Assembly (NCBI RefSeq): GCF_003590095.1
Contig: NC_039483.1
Span: forward strand, 9,672,001-9,736,000
Reading direction: 5' to 3'
DNA from: Trichoplusia ni
Lineage: Eukaryota > Arthropoda > Insecta > Lepidoptera > Noctuidae
DNA: 64,000 nt
Shown: piece by piece, positions 48,601 through 58,232 of the stretch
How the letters are laid out: the number at the start of each line of letters is the position of its first letter
Position numbering within the stretch: position 1 is the first letter of the stretch
The notes under the pieces: generated by a model
Told to the model about the DNA's origin: nothing
Seen by the model: only the letters and a program-made list of their open reading frames with translations
Database searches by the model: none
Position numbers and translations under genes: made by a program

Positions 48601-51600
48601 AAAATCTTTGATTAACCGTTTTATCTCGGACTAAGAACAATAAAACTTTTAATTGACCAATTAATTAGACTCTAAATATTTCCTTATTCTTAGCTAAAAT
48701 TAATGTTATCCATACGACGCCATATTTTTCTTGTAAGATTAAAAATATATTTTTACAAGAAAATATCGATTCGTCGTAATCTTGAACTTGATTATTTATG
48801 GAAGACAAAAAGGCAAGACTAGCATTGATATTGAATATAAGAGAAATAAAACAATCAACGCGAGACGTTTTTGCATCAGTCTGTATGTCAAGGTTATACA
48901 TCAACAGATTCAATAGACAAGTTTACTCAAATTACTTTTTTTGGTGCTGTATTTATCATAACTACAAACGAAAATTATTAGTTTTTTTTCTAGTTGCATT
49001 GTAAAATTATGCATGTAATTAAATCTATTAAAACGCCGACAAACTGACTATCAGATTATCCCAAAAAAAGGTCCCAATTATAGAGGTCCATTATAAAAAT
49101 ATAAGATTTTCTTGCGCTTTGTAATATCTAACAGAACAACGTTGTAATATCTATCTTACACAAACAAGGGATTGTCAAGAATCGAGAGCTCATAAAGCAA
49201 GACTGAATATAAGAAGTCTCGCTTATTCTACCACCGCAAGAGTAAGTTTTAAGTTTTTATAGTATTTTTAATGAAATATGTGATCTTACCTGATATACTA
49301 AACAATGACTTCAGTTGTGACGCACTAATCTGCATCGCCGCAGCTGTTGTGAAACCGCTTATTACTGGCGACGATATGAAGTCCAGTAGAAAACCTGAAA
49401 ATAATAAATGAACTAGTTAAATCTTTCTCCGGATGAATACAATGTAATACCAGCCTGTATTCGTCCCACTGTTGGACACAGCCTCTCTTCCCGTATAAGG
49501 AGTGTTTGAGCATTGGTGATTTTACATTTGGAATCCAGGTTTACTCACGTTGTTTTCAGAATTTGTCAGAGGTACGTATAACTTAAAAAAGAAACATATT
49601 GGTACTTTGCGTTGGGATTGAACCCGCATCTCGAGCGTACAACTCCATGTAAGGAAGGATTGTCCGTTTATTATAAAGGGTGCAAAGTAAACGGCCAGAC
49701 ACAATGAAAGAAAATGAACATAATGTTGTACCCTAATGCGTCACTTTCCCATTCGTTATAATAAGCAATCAGTCATCACTACACTCTACATAACTATGAT
49801 TCAGGAGTTAATATTTACATAAACACAACTTTCTCTGTTAGCATAACAGGGCGACAGACGCCAAAGAATAATGAACGTGCGATAGCTATGCTAATCAATA
49901 CATTAATTTGAATAAACATGCTAGATAATTCTGGTGGGGTCAGACAGAACGCGGGGACACCCAAACATAGAAGATATAATGAACAAAGTTCGGCTTGTTT
50001 CATGTGTTGATCCTAAGAACTAATTGTAGTTCCTATATTTAGATTATTGAGAAAATAGATTTTAGCCCAGGTTGAGAGAAATCTTGTATTGGCTCGGTCA
50101 TGAAGGTTCTCTTAAAAACCTGCGAGAATGCTAGCGAATTGACGATACGATTGACCAACGTTGGCGAAAGTATTGGGGACAATGTGCCAAGATTTAGTTA
50201 TACAGAATAAGCCTGCGCTGCAGATTGGTAATTTTAGGCTCCAGGTTACCTCACGATGTTTTCTTTAACTAGCTGTTAATTCTTCAATAAAAGTAGACAT
50301 CACTTGGTAAGAGTCATATTGGAATCGATCCTGCAACTCATGGAACTGCAAGACCATCGATATCATAAAACCGATTCGTATTATCTGTAAAAAGTAAGTT
50401 CTTACCTAGTTGTAGTATTCCCAGCAGCATGATGAAGCATCCTGATAGGAACGATGCCAAGTACGCGAAGTCCGCCGACTTGGCCACGTATTTGGCAAGG
50501 AGCGCGGACAAGATGGCGGTCGGCCCAACTGTCACGTCCTTACAGCTGCCAAACAGCATGTACATGAGGCCGGGGAATATGCTCGAGTATAGTCCTACCT
50601 GGAAACCACCAATCAATATGTATTTGTACAAGAGAAGATTTGGCTCGCGAATTCGATTGTTTGAAAAGCGGTCATAGCTGTAAAATTGGTCTGTGTTGGA
50701 TCCATGGTGTTACCTACATCTGGGGTTTACCCATTAATACTCAAAACCCTCAATAAAGTGGCTGGTCAGTGGTCTGTCCAGCTATAAGTTTCGACGAAAT
50801 GACAACCCTATTATTTAAGATATGAAGCGTAAACGAAAATAATGTAGCAAACATGCTCATATCCACTTTTACAATCTTTTGCCTCTATTCTGTTATTGTA
50901 GAGTAGTATATTATTATTCGTATTAGTAGTATATTATTAATACTAGTATTCTTAGATGTTTCTAAACAACTTTTTATACCTCTACAAAATACACCCGTTA
51001 TCGCCCACCATTCACCACTAACACATTTATTATTATAAACATGTATTACTCATTCATAAACTTCGTAGTAAAGTTGTTGAAGGCAACTATGTTTGAATGA
51101 TCAGTTTATATCGGGATATTAAACTTTCATTGTAACCTTAAGGCAAATATTATACATGCGCTTTGGAATCATAAGTTATTGTGGACAGACTTAAACTTTA
51201 AGAACAATACCAGTCAAATGTGAGTCGGACTAGCGTCATTGAGAGTACCGTACAATTATGCTAAAAATAAACAAATCGTTTGTGTGACAAACAAATTTGT
51301 AGAAAAAAAACCTTCAATATATTTGTCAACTCAATCGTTGCTTAAAGTCGACCTTTATTTTCATCAGGAATACATAATCTGCGAAAATTTCAACGGTCTA
51401 GCTATCACTGTTCATAAGCTTCAGTAATAAAATACCTTATTGTTGTTAAAATAATTACTAATTCTCCGTTAAATTAGATTCACACTTTTTTGCTCAAGCA
51501 ACAGATTTCAAGGCTACAGAGCTTAACCCAATACACGAAAAGCTGATCAACAAAACAAATTGTATAATTAATCTCTTGACAAATCTAATTTTAAGCGTAA

Positions 51601-54600
51601 GTCTTTTGAACGGCCATCACACCGCTGAGAAACCGCTCAGTCTTGCAGTATTCAGCAGCTGTTATAAAGAAGTGTGTAGAATCAAATACAAAAACTATAA
51701 CAACTCCATGTATCACTTTTCGTGCAAATAAACGTTTTCTACTCCATGAACCGGAGGTCAAAATTAAAACTTTATATTTAATGAAACTTCTATTTGGCTT
51801 TACCTGTGGAGGCAAACCCGCCACCATTGCGTACGCGATGCCTTGAGGTATCGACGTCAATCCTACAGTTATACCTGGAAAGAAAAATAACACAATCAGA
51901 AACACTCAAAGACAATATACCAGAAATAGGACATACATTTTTTATGAAGTTATACAATTCACAAAGGGAAAGCAAAAAATAACTTTTGAGCTCCAGATGA
52001 TTCTTAGAAAATGTCTTAAAATATAAATAGGTAAAACAAAAAAGAAAATATCACAACATTCAAATTGTGGTTAAAACATTGAGCAGATAAAATTAAAGAA
52101 AACGAATTTTCCTCAATTAAATGTGAAGGGAAAATACAGGGGAAGGTCGTTGACGATAAAATAAAAAAGTTAATATTGAACGACATTATTTTATCGTAGT
52201 ATACCAATATTGTACTAGAACTCAAGTATGTTTTGCTGGTCCAAAACAGTTAATGATGTCAAGGGCTGCAACATGATTACAAAAATGCATTACATTTTTG
52301 GTATGCGCTTTGTAGTATAGAAACTTAATCCGATAAAATTGCCGGAATTTCAGTATACTGCCTATTAAACCTACCTGGTACAAACAAAAATCTTTTCTTC
52401 AGGAAACGGAGCTAACGTTCACGGCGAAAACCGGGATAAATATTGTTTCCCACTATTTTGTTATACATTTCACTATAAGACGAACAAACAATTAGTGTGT
52501 TCAAATTATAAAAGTTATCTACTTACAAAAATAAAATAAGAACGTCTACAATTTAAGAACCATTTCGAATTCAACTTGCTATGTGATCCGGATTCAAATC
52601 AGACAATTCCTCAGTTTACCTCAAGCGCGTGGGAAGATAAGACTGGATCTACTTATTTAATTTAGACATTATCTGGAAATGTATTATTCCATGAGTAAAC
52701 AGACAATTAACATTCAAAGCACAGGATATTACGGTTATTAGTTAACACTTAGGAGTTAATAGCCGTGTTATATATTCACGGTAACTGGTGTTAATATCGG
52801 CCTAAGGAGACCTGATTTCTAATTTTGACGCGTTTTTGGTGTAAACTTACACGACGTACATTATTTACTACAACTGAATGACATACTATGTAAAACATGT
52901 AACATTATTCTTGTAAAGAAGGCACCATAAGTCGCCATATAATAGATACCTATGTGTGACCCCTCCACATGACCTTTGAAATTAAGATACCCTGACGGTT
53001 TCGCTTCGAGTAGTAAAAACTAACAAAAAACTCGTCGAACCAGTGTTAGTTTCGCTCTATATAACGGCTGTGTAAGTAATATCTGTGTAACATTTGAATA
53101 TAAACTCTATGGAACCCGGATAAATTCAACACTAGGAAACTGGGAAAGTACCGCAGACTCTGGTCCAGACAGAATTATTTCTGGGCTTAACTCCAATAAA
53201 ATGAATAAAAACGTGCGAAAGCTTTTCTTTTAAGAAATTAACATGACACAACACACAGATTTCACTTTTTTAGGATAAACCGTTAAAAATTAAATATTCA
53301 AATACCCTATGTTCACAGTTATGTTTCAAACAGCAGCTGTTATCATTGGTTATGTCATCGCCAAACCGGTTGTTTCGTCGGTCAAACGTTACATTAGCAC
53401 AGTTTCATGTAAGGACTTGCTACTGTGCTACATTTGGCACACTTTTATATGTGATTAGTATCCTTATCAAAATTCTAGTCAGATCGCTTTAAACTGAGTT
53501 TTTATGATGGTGGTTTATGAATGTACTTGACCTCGCGTTTAGCTATCAGACTGACAGTCAGTCACTGACTATCCCGCTGTCCACAGACAGAGTAAAAATA
53601 TATCACTTCAAAAACTAACGAAGTTTATTTATTATTGTTTATTTATTAAGAAGGCACATGGTAAAAACAATAAATCTGGTGAAATGTCCAACAAAACTAT
53701 CGACATAGTTTGTCTGTTGGATCTTATTAAACGTAGATTTGTATCAGTAAGTTACTATGCAACTTACTGAAACAAATCTATGTTTAATCGGACTGCACCG
53801 AGTGGTTGAGGTCTCCACGCCAAACCCACGTGTTGCGGGTTCAATCCCTACGAAGAAGTATGTGTGATCAACGAATGATTTTCCTGGGTCTGGGGTCATT
53901 TGTAAAAGTGACTGAAAGGTCTGTGAAACCCTCCACGAAACAAGGACTGAATTCCTTGCTGTTGGAGTCGTTTAAAAATGATTACCGTTTTTTTTACATT
54001 GATATTATCTTGCATCAGGTGCATCAGGTGTATTACACATCCCTCGCCCCTTTTCTTATTGCTTCTCTTAATGTCAGGATTTGACAAGAAAAATAATAGC
54101 TCATGTAATTTATGAGTAACGCTGACAGCGAGTGTTTAGTAATAGTTTCGAAGCGTGAGTAATATTGAAAGAAAATAAATTTCATGTTAAATGTTTTGAT
54201 AAAGGCTCTGTTACAATGTGCAAAAGTGTTACAAAGTACATCTTTTTGTAGTGTTGTTAGATATTGTGAAACGGGTTTTCTTTTGTCATAATATTATTGA
54301 AGATTCCGATGCCGAGATCATTTAAAGTCTATACCATATGTAATATTCGTGTGTAACTTCAGCTTCTTGTTTCGGATATTTCATCAATTTACTAAAGTGA
54401 AGATTTATTCAAATTAAAGAAATACAACTTAACCTTAGATAAGAAAAAAATCGTAAAAGAACAGTGTAGTCATTGATGAGGAATATCGCACGTCATTCAA
54501 TTTGTAATAATTCAAACAGATTGAAAGAATTTTAGATTTTTATTTAATTATTCGGTTTTTAAACTAACAATCGTTTGAAATTCATAGAAAACAAACACGC

Positions 54601-57109
54601 GAATTTAAAAAATAGAAATCTAGATTTGGGATCACTGAAAAACGTAATCGATCTATATTATAAATATAAAAGACCAGTATGAGACTGGTTCGGTTAGCCT
54701 TATTATTTGGGTTAACCATATGAACGATGAAACGGATGAAATTATCACCTGAGTGTGTCATTGCATGCATTTAAATCCTCATTACGATGCAAACGTGTCT
54801 AATGAAAAACAAGATAAAATCTTTAATGAGGTATTTTTTACAGAAGTATATTTTAAAAACATACTTTATGGAATGTAACAATTTCCGGATTCAATTCGAA
54901 TATTATTTTAGAAATAATGCAAAGGGAGTGTTTTGTTTCCTTGTGCTAATGAAATTTTGTGTGCTTATTAAAGTAGGTCTGAGAATAGCACAACATCTAT
55001 TTTTCATAGCCCTATTTTTTTTTCTTATATAATGTTTTATTTCTGTACCTGACAAAACATTGTTTGCTGGTACAGCTGGTACTATACCACATTACAGACT
55101 TATTCCATTATGTTTTTAAACATATACTATGTTCAGCCAAAAGCTACCAGGATAACATAAGGAAGAAGGTAACTTACCGGCAATGGCGTCTCGCAGGAGA
55201 TAGTCGAAGCTGTACTTGGGCAACCATATTGTGATAGGTAGCCTGCGCTTCCAGGACTCCATACTGCAGAGTCTGGACGCCGTCCGGCGCAGTCTACTGT
55301 GCTTCACGTTACCTGGTCAAATAAAAAGTAAATTAACAAAATTAAGGTGAATGATATACGTGGTGATCCACGATTGCTTGTTCCCAGTCTAGGAGTTTTA
55401 GCTCGCGACTTGAAAGTTTGTGAAACTCCCGAGACACAAGGATTAAATTCCTCAGGGCGGGAGTTCCTTTTTCTAAATAATAACTAAAAAACAGGCTTCC
55501 ATGTTGAAAGAAACTAAAAGTTGGGATAATTTTTAATTTTGAAATAAATTTACGCTATTTACGGTACGCAGACCGGGAATTGGGACAAATTAAGATTCCA
55601 AGATTTTATTACGTAGCTGCGTAGTTACAAGTGAAGTAAATAAAAACGCGTTAAAAAGAAAATTTAATTTATTATCTAGGTACAGATGTCACAGGAGCAA
55701 ATAAAAAATTCCTCATATCTGGGTCGTAAATAACGTATACACGAAATCACATTATCACTGCCGTGACTAGGAAAACCTTGATTTTTATTGGAAAGGTACA
55801 ATGTTGATTTAGTTGCATGAGTATTAGAGGCATTGACCTCTTATCATTAATCCTATATTAGCTAGAGCAACTCCAAAATGCTAAGAGTAAAACAAAACTA
55901 CAGTTTTCAAATTTCAACCAATTCCAAAAAGGAGGAGGTTCTACTTTGGTCTGATTTTCTTTTTGTATCTTTTTTACCTCTGAACTTCGGGCTGGATGAA
56001 CCGATTTTGATGTTTTTTTAACATGAAATGGCTGTTATTTGTTTTTATTGTAAGTCAGTTGTACGTTTTGTTAAATATTGTAAGTCTGATGATATCAGCT
56101 ATTATAGGTAAAATAATTGTAGGTCTTTAGTTTAGTAAGGCTTACGTTACAGAAATTTTGAATCGATAAACATTTAAGGTTTTCAGACTATCGATGTGAA
56201 TTTTGTTTCTACATTTTAATATTATTAAACACAAAAAAAATGAATCAGCCAAATGGTTTCAACTTGATAAACGTCATAAGATACTTTAAAAACAATGGTT
56301 CAGCCGAGACACTACGAAGTATATACACACGCCTGTGGGGATACCAATTAATGGGGCTGTCTGTACATCATTAAGAGGCATATTGGTTAATGAAAAAAAA
56401 TGACTTTTTTGTGCTTTTGCAACGATAATGTCTATCGGTGCAAAAGCACAAAAAACGTCAATTGGTTGAGGAAAATTCGTAAAAATCTTAAAAATTTACA
56501 TTCCTACAAGTTTTTTATCTCTGTGTTCATAGAACCTGATTGTTTACTTAGTAATGGAGTTCCACCTGTCCACACACACAACCGCAAAATTCGCCAATAC
56601 ATGCGAATAACATAGCAATTCAATAGAATAAAAAACAAATAAACTTTTGGAAAAACCTTTCCGGAATACGAAATGACCTTGAAGTAGATAATAAACAATA
56701 GAAATTCGAATAAACAGGTACTGAGTGAAGAGGTTTCACAAGTGGCTCTAGTTCAACGCTAATCACAGAAATTATAGCTATCAATATTAATCAGCACTAC
56801 TTGTGCCGAACTGCCATGTAAAATATGATTTATTCATTTTGCATGTTTATTTGTGAATCAAACGAAATAAAAAGAGAATTTTATTACTAATAGAATTTTT
56901 TGCTTATATTCGTTGGGGCACTAGGATAGCAGAAACGTAAAGGAGAAACTTTTTAGAAAGATACTACAAATGCTGCCTACCTTGACATAGCTTGACATAG
57001 CTGAACTGATACGTTTAAAGAATCTAAATTCGCGAGTTTGAGTTAAATATCGGAAAATGTAAGGAAAAGAGCAAACTGACTCACCACCAAAACAACCAAA
57101 GGAGATCAT
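42573..57109 (-). CDS. SLC26A11: SLC26A11-like sulfate/anion transporter (whole gene, exon hull)
   Basis: Solute carrier 26 transporter moving sulfate and other anions across a membrane; in this subfamily transport is sodium-independent. Twelve core exons (44,232-55,312) splice with GT-AG borders and keep one frame; a start and a terminal exon are proposed. Conserved features in order: RRLPITIWLPKY before the first helix, GLTSIPQGIAYA and AGLPPQVGLY, DVTVGPTAIL, LLDFISSPVISGFT-TAAA, RARNALVV, LESIAIAKAF, the QEM-AIGM and TGSFTRTALN stretch, FIPRATLAGIII, the last helices, then a STAS domain with LLVLDARLLSHLDLGVAQ. The order and wording match SLC26A11 (sodium-independent sulfate anion transporter) better than other SLC26 members. 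Core exons cover about residues 9-579. Introns hold SINEs and LINE tails. No frameshift or stop interrupts it, so it is probably functional. Confidence 0.92.
43640..43765. other. possible old repeat inside the last intron
   Basis: GC-richer, with the word GTGTTGGTGTCTTGGTGTTA and phrases like 'gtgaaccgtgggtttactga'. No frame or clear second copy in the window. Confidence 0.3.
43945..44080 (-). repeat. tRNA-headed SINE, family B, in SLC26 intron
   Basis: On the minus strand it begins near 44,080 with 'actgcacagatagccgactgg' in spirit (TAGCCGACTGG A-box-like), has a B-box GGGTTCAATACCC near 44,005-44,015, and retains 'ccacgaatgctagtcctaag'. Its 3' tail is lost. Confidence 0.7.
44232..44385 (-). 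CDS. SLC26A11-like exon: end of STAS domain
   Basis: Acceptor TTTTTCCAG at 44,386 side and donor GTGAGT at 44,231-44,226. 154 nt, starts at a codon boundary and ends one base into a codon, encoding about residues 529-579. It reads NLISVILDLEKEGHKFLLWN near its start, a STAS helix and strand equivalent to the 'LLQDFQKQGVALAF' region of human SLC26A11, and ends FVDGPSIDQHVLG. STAS domains sit in the cytoplasm and regulate anion transport. Confidence 0.85.
44790..44948 (-). CDS. SLC26A11-like exon: STAS core
   Basis: 159 nt, 53 codons, phase 0 at both ends; acceptor CGTCAG, donor GTACAC. Encodes about residues 476-528, starting VGNQDCVSLTLPGALSYSC and ending LLVLDARLLSHLDLGVAQ, the STAS beta strand and following helix. 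Extremely GC-rich with almost every third base G or C and many CG dinucleotides. Several open frames on both strands here are shadows of this composition. The acceptor's pyrimidine tract is poor (GAGCGTTACTCGTCAG), so its exact 5' edge is slightly less certain. Confidence 0.85.
45310..45455 (-). CDS. SLC26A11-like exon: last transmembrane segments
   Basis: 146 nt; acceptor CCGTGCAG, donor GTAATT. Completes a lysine codon, then WELLVFLGTVVTGACVGLEY and GIVCGAAADV, matching the human 'LDLLPLCVTFLLCFWEVQYGILAG' region, and ends VLAVTEFK at the link to STAS. About residues 427-475. Very GC-rich. Confidence 0.88.
45535..45665 (+). repeat. tRNA-like SINE in intron
   Basis: 'gtggtggccttgcggttctac' with 'gcatcgattttcaagcatga' and a B-box-like AGGTTCAACCCC (45,594-45,605), then 'aacaggcaaagtaataatgtgacttct' in spirit. 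This phrase order is a known type of lepidopteran SINE. It is a different family from A and B. Confidence 0.65.
45720..45860 (-). CDS. SLC26A11-like exon: FIPRATLAGIII region
   Basis: 141 nt; acceptor TATGTGCAG, donor GTGAGT. Encodes about residues 380-426: MLVLLAVTLLSDAFYFIPR, ATLAGIIIVAMFSLMEF and GKLWRNS. The FIP.A.LA.III block is a hallmark of SLC26 transporters (helices 10-12 of the membrane domain). Phase 1 at entry and exit matches neighbours. Confidence 0.9.
45905..46110 (+). repeat. SINE-like repeat in intron
   Basis: 'gatgacggacctagtggtag' looks like a Pol III A-box start, and the later phrases 'tttgtgtgatcctggattcac' and 'tttttgagtctaggtgta' resemble the body of family A. The B-box is not clear, so it may be a chimera or heavily worn copy. 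Confidence 0.5.
46294..46455 (-). CDS. SLC26A11-like exon: TGSFTRTA region
   Basis: 162 nt; acceptor GATTGCAG, donor GTAAAC. Encodes about residues 326-379 including APVDATQEMIAIGMCNL, the segment with SSFAQSMPSTGSFTRTALN and ASGVVTPAGCFFK. The QE..AIG..N and TGSF.RTA motifs are family signatures in the transport core. High GC3. Confidence 0.92.
46663..46915 (+). repeat. LINE-type repeat in intron ('ctagccgtttcccgcgg' family)
   Basis: Starts 'ctagccgtttcccgcggttt', 'cacccacgtagcacccga', passes through 'ccaaatcggttcagccattt' and 'gagtttaagcgagacta', the canonical order of a frequent lepidopteran LINE tail. Read on the plus strand, opposite to the gene. Confidence 0.7.
46974..47138 (-). CDS. 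SLC26A11-like exon: LESIAIAKAF region
   Basis: 165 nt; acceptor TTTATTTCCAG, donor GTAAGC. Encodes about residues 271-325: KIDGGLPDFGPPPFETVVNN, an extracellular loop with the NNQTLNF N-glycosylation-type site, then GIVIPLVAILESIAIAKAF, the helix 8 signature of SLC26. Phase 1 both sides. Confidence 0.93.
47297..47370. repeat. CT-rich and GA-rich inverted tract in intron
   Basis: A TTTCTCTCTCTCTTTCAGTC tract is followed after a few bases by GACTAAAGAATGATAGAGAGAGAGCGAGAG-like sequence, so the RNA could fold into an imperfect hairpin. On the plus strand it also mimics a splice acceptor, but the gene runs on the other strand. Confidence 0.5.
47526..47688 (-). CDS. SLC26A11-like exon: RARNALVV region
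   Basis: 163 nt; acceptor CTCATTCCAG, donor GTCAGT. Starts at a codon boundary and encodes about residues 217-270: a variable loop (RATIKVTDNTSPALARVAGG), then WLYAVRARNALVVFGATILA, matching 'TTARNALVVSFAALVAY' of human SLC26A11, and LTPFALTG. GC-rich. A 67-codon plus-strand frame is its shadow. Confidence 0.92.
48033..48151 (-). CDS. SLC26A11-like exon: helix before the loop
   Basis: 119 nt; acceptor ATGTTTTAG, donor GTAAGT. About residues 177-216: SSGDTFIHAMINFFKNIKT, VQLWDTVLGISTIVALLLLK. AT-rich codons, unlike the exons that follow. Human counterpart is the 'VYHTFLRIAETRVGDAVLGL' segment. Confidence 0.88.
49290..49394 (-). CDS. SLC26A11-like exon: LLDFISSPVISGFT region
   Basis: 105 nt; acceptor TTATTTTCAG, donor GTAAGA. 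About residues 142-176: FLLDFISSPVISGFTTAAAM, then QISASQLKSLFSIS. The F.S.PV..GF.(S/T)AAA motif is the best-known SLC26 signature near the anion site. The usual SA at this motif is TA here. Confidence 0.94.
49440..49690 (-). repeat. LINE-type repeat in intron (cccagcagtggg family, inverted)
   Basis: Contains 'gtcccactgttggacacagc', 'ccaggtttactcacgttgtt' and an inverted B-box-like 'gggattgaacccgcatctc'. This is the reverse of the common element whose plus-strand tail is at 37,316-37,375. Confidence 0.65.
50190..50350 (-). repeat. LINE-type repeat in intron (same family, inverted)
   Basis: 'ctgcagattggtaattttag', 'ctccaggttacctcacgatg' then 'ggaatcgatcctgcaactc'. Same block order as 49,440-49,690 but with the 5' part missing. 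Confidence 0.6.
50406..50598 (-). CDS. SLC26A11-like exon: helices 2-4
   Basis: 193 nt; acceptor GTTTCCAG, donor GTAAGA. Begins at a codon boundary; about residues 78-141: VGLYSSIFPGLMYMLFGSCK, DVTVGPTAILSALLAKYV, FAYLASFLSGCFIMLLG. The GLY and VGPTA motifs are universal in SulP/SLC26 transporters. Confidence 0.95.
51205..51440 (+). repeat. partial 'gacaagtgcgagtcgga' repeat in intron
   Basis: 'cagtcaaatgtgagtcggac' at the start, 'gaatacataatctgcgaaaat' and 'ctagctatcactgttcata' later, in the same order as 5458-5772 but with a worn middle and no tail. Confidence 0.6.
51804..51874 (-). CDS. SLC26A11-like exon: first helix
   Basis: 71 nt; acceptor TTTCTTTCCAG, donor GTAAAG. Encodes about residues 54-77: ITVGLTSIPQGIAYAMVA then GLPPQ. 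This is the SulP signature at helix 1. Nearby longer minus frames run through the intron and are not real. Confidence 0.95.
52153..52197. repeat. 12-bp perfect foldback in intron
   Basis: acgataaaataa at 52,153-52,164 pairs with 52,186-52,197. Confidence 0.6.
53726..53788. repeat. 63-nt foldback, 28-nt arms, 7-nt loop
   Basis: Arm 53,726-53,753 and arm 53,761-53,788 are reverse complements with two mismatches; the loop is actatgc. It ends exactly where a family B SINE begins, and lies in the large intron between the exons at 51,804-51,874 and 55,178-55,312. A hairpin of this size could be a short foldback element or a small-RNA precursor. Confidence 0.8.
53789..53985 (+). repeat. tRNA-headed SINE, family B, in intron
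   Basis: Starts 'cggactgcaccgagtggttg' (A-box-like CCGAGTGG), B-box GGGTTCAATCCC near 53,837-53,848, then 'tgtgatcaacgaatgattttc', 'tctgtgaaaccctccacg' and the tail 'caaggactgaattccttg...gagtcgttt'. Full length; the best preserved copy in the window. Confidence 0.8.
55178..55312 (-). CDS. SLC26A11-like exon: N-terminal region
   Basis: 135 nt; acceptor TATTTGACCAG, donor GTAAGT. About residues 9-53: a basic segment (KHSRLRRTASRLC), then WKRRLPITIWLPKYSFDYLL and RDAIAG. The RRLPI..WLP.YS block matches 'LQRRLPILAWLPSYSLQWL' of human SLC26A11. An internal ATG (MKHS-type, GTG in fact) is not the start. Confidence 0.92.
55362..55480 (+). repeat. SINE family B tail fragment
   Basis: 'tgaaagtttgtgaaactccc' followed by 'gacacaaggattaaattcct' and 'cgggagttcctttttct' matches the tail of family B. 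The tRNA-like head is missing. Confidence 0.65.
55975..56030 (+). repeat. repeat fragment ('gggctggatgaaccgatttt')
   Basis: A short piece of a common lepidopteran element in which 'aacttc.gggctggatgaacc' precedes 'gattt.gatg'. Confidence 0.45.
56401..56460. repeat. 60-nt near-perfect foldback
   Basis: The outer arms begin TGAC and end GTCA; tttgtgcttttgcaacgata pairs with its reverse complement on the other arm with one mismatch, and there is one bulged base. Arms are about 26 nt, the loop about 8 nt. It sits in the intron before the exon at 55,178-55,312. Confidence 0.8.
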
Positions 57110-57121
57110 ATAGAAGACTGG
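57085..57121 (-). CDS. candidate start exon of the SLC26A11-like gene
   Basis: ATG at 57,109-57,107 opens MISFGCFG and runs 25 nt to a consensus donor GTGAGT (57,084-57,079). The frame leaves one base, exactly what the exon at 55,178-55,312 needs, giving a glycine at the junction. A TTCTCAG acceptor ends at 57,122, so a 37-nt exon with 12 nt of leader is possible. Eight residues plus the next exon would place the RRLPI block at about residue 28, near its position in human SLC26A11. Signal strength, phase and length agree, but the peptide itself is too short to judge by homology. Confidence 0.45.
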
Positions 57122-58232
57122 CTGAGAAGCGAAACTTCAATCAGTTTTAAGTCATCGATAAGTAAGTAGTATTATGCTATCTCTGTCACGTGACAATGTG
57201 TATTGAGGAGCACTTAAATAGTGACAGATAAACGTAGGTACCTTAAGGTACCCACAGTCAAATGACTTTAATAGATATGTGAATTTTTCTATATTCGGAT
57301 AATAGATGATTCTGACTAAGCAAATTTACAAAAAAAACAAAGCTGTTTAAAAGTCAGTACACTCTAGAAAAAATAAGAATGAGATCATTAGATTACCTTC
57401 ACAATGAAACTTTCTTTAAAACACAATAAAAGAAAAGTCGCAGGATTGTTGTAAACGTAAATTGTTTAAATAACATTGTATTCTATGACTAGGCGCTGTG
57501 GGAAATTATGAGGTTATTATCGTTTCAGTGCAGTTCGATTAGATACCTACCATCAGCGACTGCCGTGTCAGAGTGAAAAAACTGTTTGTTTCCATACAAC
57601 GCTATAACACATACAAGTGCTATCATTTTGTTAGTACTTAGAAGGAAACATAATCGTCAAATGTATTGCAATGCATTGAAAACAATAAACGCTGTATTTA
57701 ATCCTAGTTGTTAAAATAAAGTATCTACTTCAATATTTTAAATATATAATCCAATTGATAAAAGCACCAATATAAAACTGTTCACACTTGAGCTTCACGA
57801 TACGATTTCTGAAGACCTAGCTAATTATAATTATTTAATGATACCGCATAATTATGGCAAAAGAAAAGATCTTCAGATTTTCCTGCTTCGAATATTTTCA
57901 CTAATCAGATTCAACGTTCCTAATCAGAATATACCGCAAGTAAATAAATAACGAAAACAATGTATTTACCCATAACTTCAATCATTTTCACACAAAACTG
58001 AGCACAAATATAACTATATCAATGTCCACTTATTACATTTCGTAATATTTTTACAACTTTTATGGATGTTAAAATGCCGTAAAAATACGATAAGTAGGAG
58101 CTGTCAGTGAGCACGCGGCTGCCTACTCCGGCGTCTTGTGACGAACTGAGGTGGTACGCAACTACACCGTGACTACACTGCGTCTTCAACGGAATCCTGC
58201 AAACGATTTGATCCAACGCAAACACAACTTAC

